Assembly (NCBI RefSeq): GCF_003034965.1
Contig: NZ_PZKE01000005.1
Span: 1 to 64,000, forward strand
DNA: 64,000 bases
Reading direction: 5' to 3'
From: Fuscovulum blasticum DSM 2131
Lineage (GTDB): Bacteria; Pseudomonadota; Alphaproteobacteria; Rhodobacterales; Rhodobacteraceae
The position numbers and the translations under genes are program-made. A model generated the notes under the pieces. The model was not told the DNA's origin. It worked only from the letters and a program-made list of their open reading frames with translations, and ran no database searches. Position 1 is the stretch's first letter. Every line of letters starts with the position of its first letter. This document shows, in pieces, positions 63,348-64,000 of this stretch.

Positions 63348-64000
<653 letters not shown>

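Overview
The window is ordinary chromosomal DNA from a high-GC alphaproteobacterium, almost certainly order Rhodobacterales (Rhodobacter/Paracoccus-like family). The main reasons are the dusB(nifR3)-ntrB-ntrC-ntrY-ntrX-trkA-trkH-hfq-hflX order, an NtrC that lacks the sigma54-contact GAFTGA loop as known from Rhodobacter, a fused ispDF gene, a B12-dependent ribonucleotide reductase, and small conserved families typical of this group. I see no insertion sequences, phage genes, CRISPR arrays, tRNAs or rRNAs. Genes are dense and many overlap by ATGA junctions.

Layout: 1-8 kb holds the 3' end of nrdJ with a strong terminator, a fatty-acid desaturase, a MacAB-like efflux operon and tonB. 8-13 kb holds a Fur/Mur regulator divergent from tonB, a small ABM monooxygenase, guaA, an MttB-superfamily methyltransferase, and a divergent pair of lineage-specific genes (DUF6477/DUF6456). 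14-23 kb holds LysE exporter, aqpZ, lipA, an outer-membrane barrel, a diheme cytochrome c, a 58-aa membrane protein, hpt, a COQ10-like START protein, a secreted esterase, and the operon ispDF-pgpA-pncC. 23-35 kb is the nitrogen-regulation and potassium-uptake block ending in hfq-hflX. 35-41 kb holds a penicillin-acylase-type Ntn hydrolase, a beta-hydroxyacid dehydrogenase, DedA, a SYLF lipoprotein and hemB. 41-49 kb holds a membrane protein, mfd, and an operon of an AMP-dependent ligase, a DsbA-type protein and an MFS exporter, divergent from an XRE-cupin regulator. 49-58 kb holds a metallophosphoesterase paired with a Ser/Thr kinase-Usp fusion, an entericidin-like lipoprotein, an orphan peptide-binding protein, a candidate small RNA, bdhA, a patatin phospholipase, DUF502 and psuK-psuG. 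58-64 kb holds rpsB-tsf, a LuxR solo divergent from a FAD oxidoreductase, an HNH nuclease and the 3' part of a CoxM-type FAD subunit.

The observations I rate highest are: (1) a compact unannotated transcription unit at 53428-53538 with a near-consensus promoter, a hairpin and a strong terminator about 80 nt later, read here as a candidate small RNA or attenuated leader; (2) hflX, whose conserved N-terminus can only be reached through a non-ATG start, best read as ATT overlapping the hfq stop; (3) a two-gene kinase-Usp/phosphatase unit; (4) a LuxR solo with an altered acyl-homoserine-lactone pocket divergent from a FAD oxidase; (5) a repeated intergenic motif, TATTTNGGCCAAGNTGAAG-like, at three or four gene borders. 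All functional calls rest on motif recognition by eye, with no database search.
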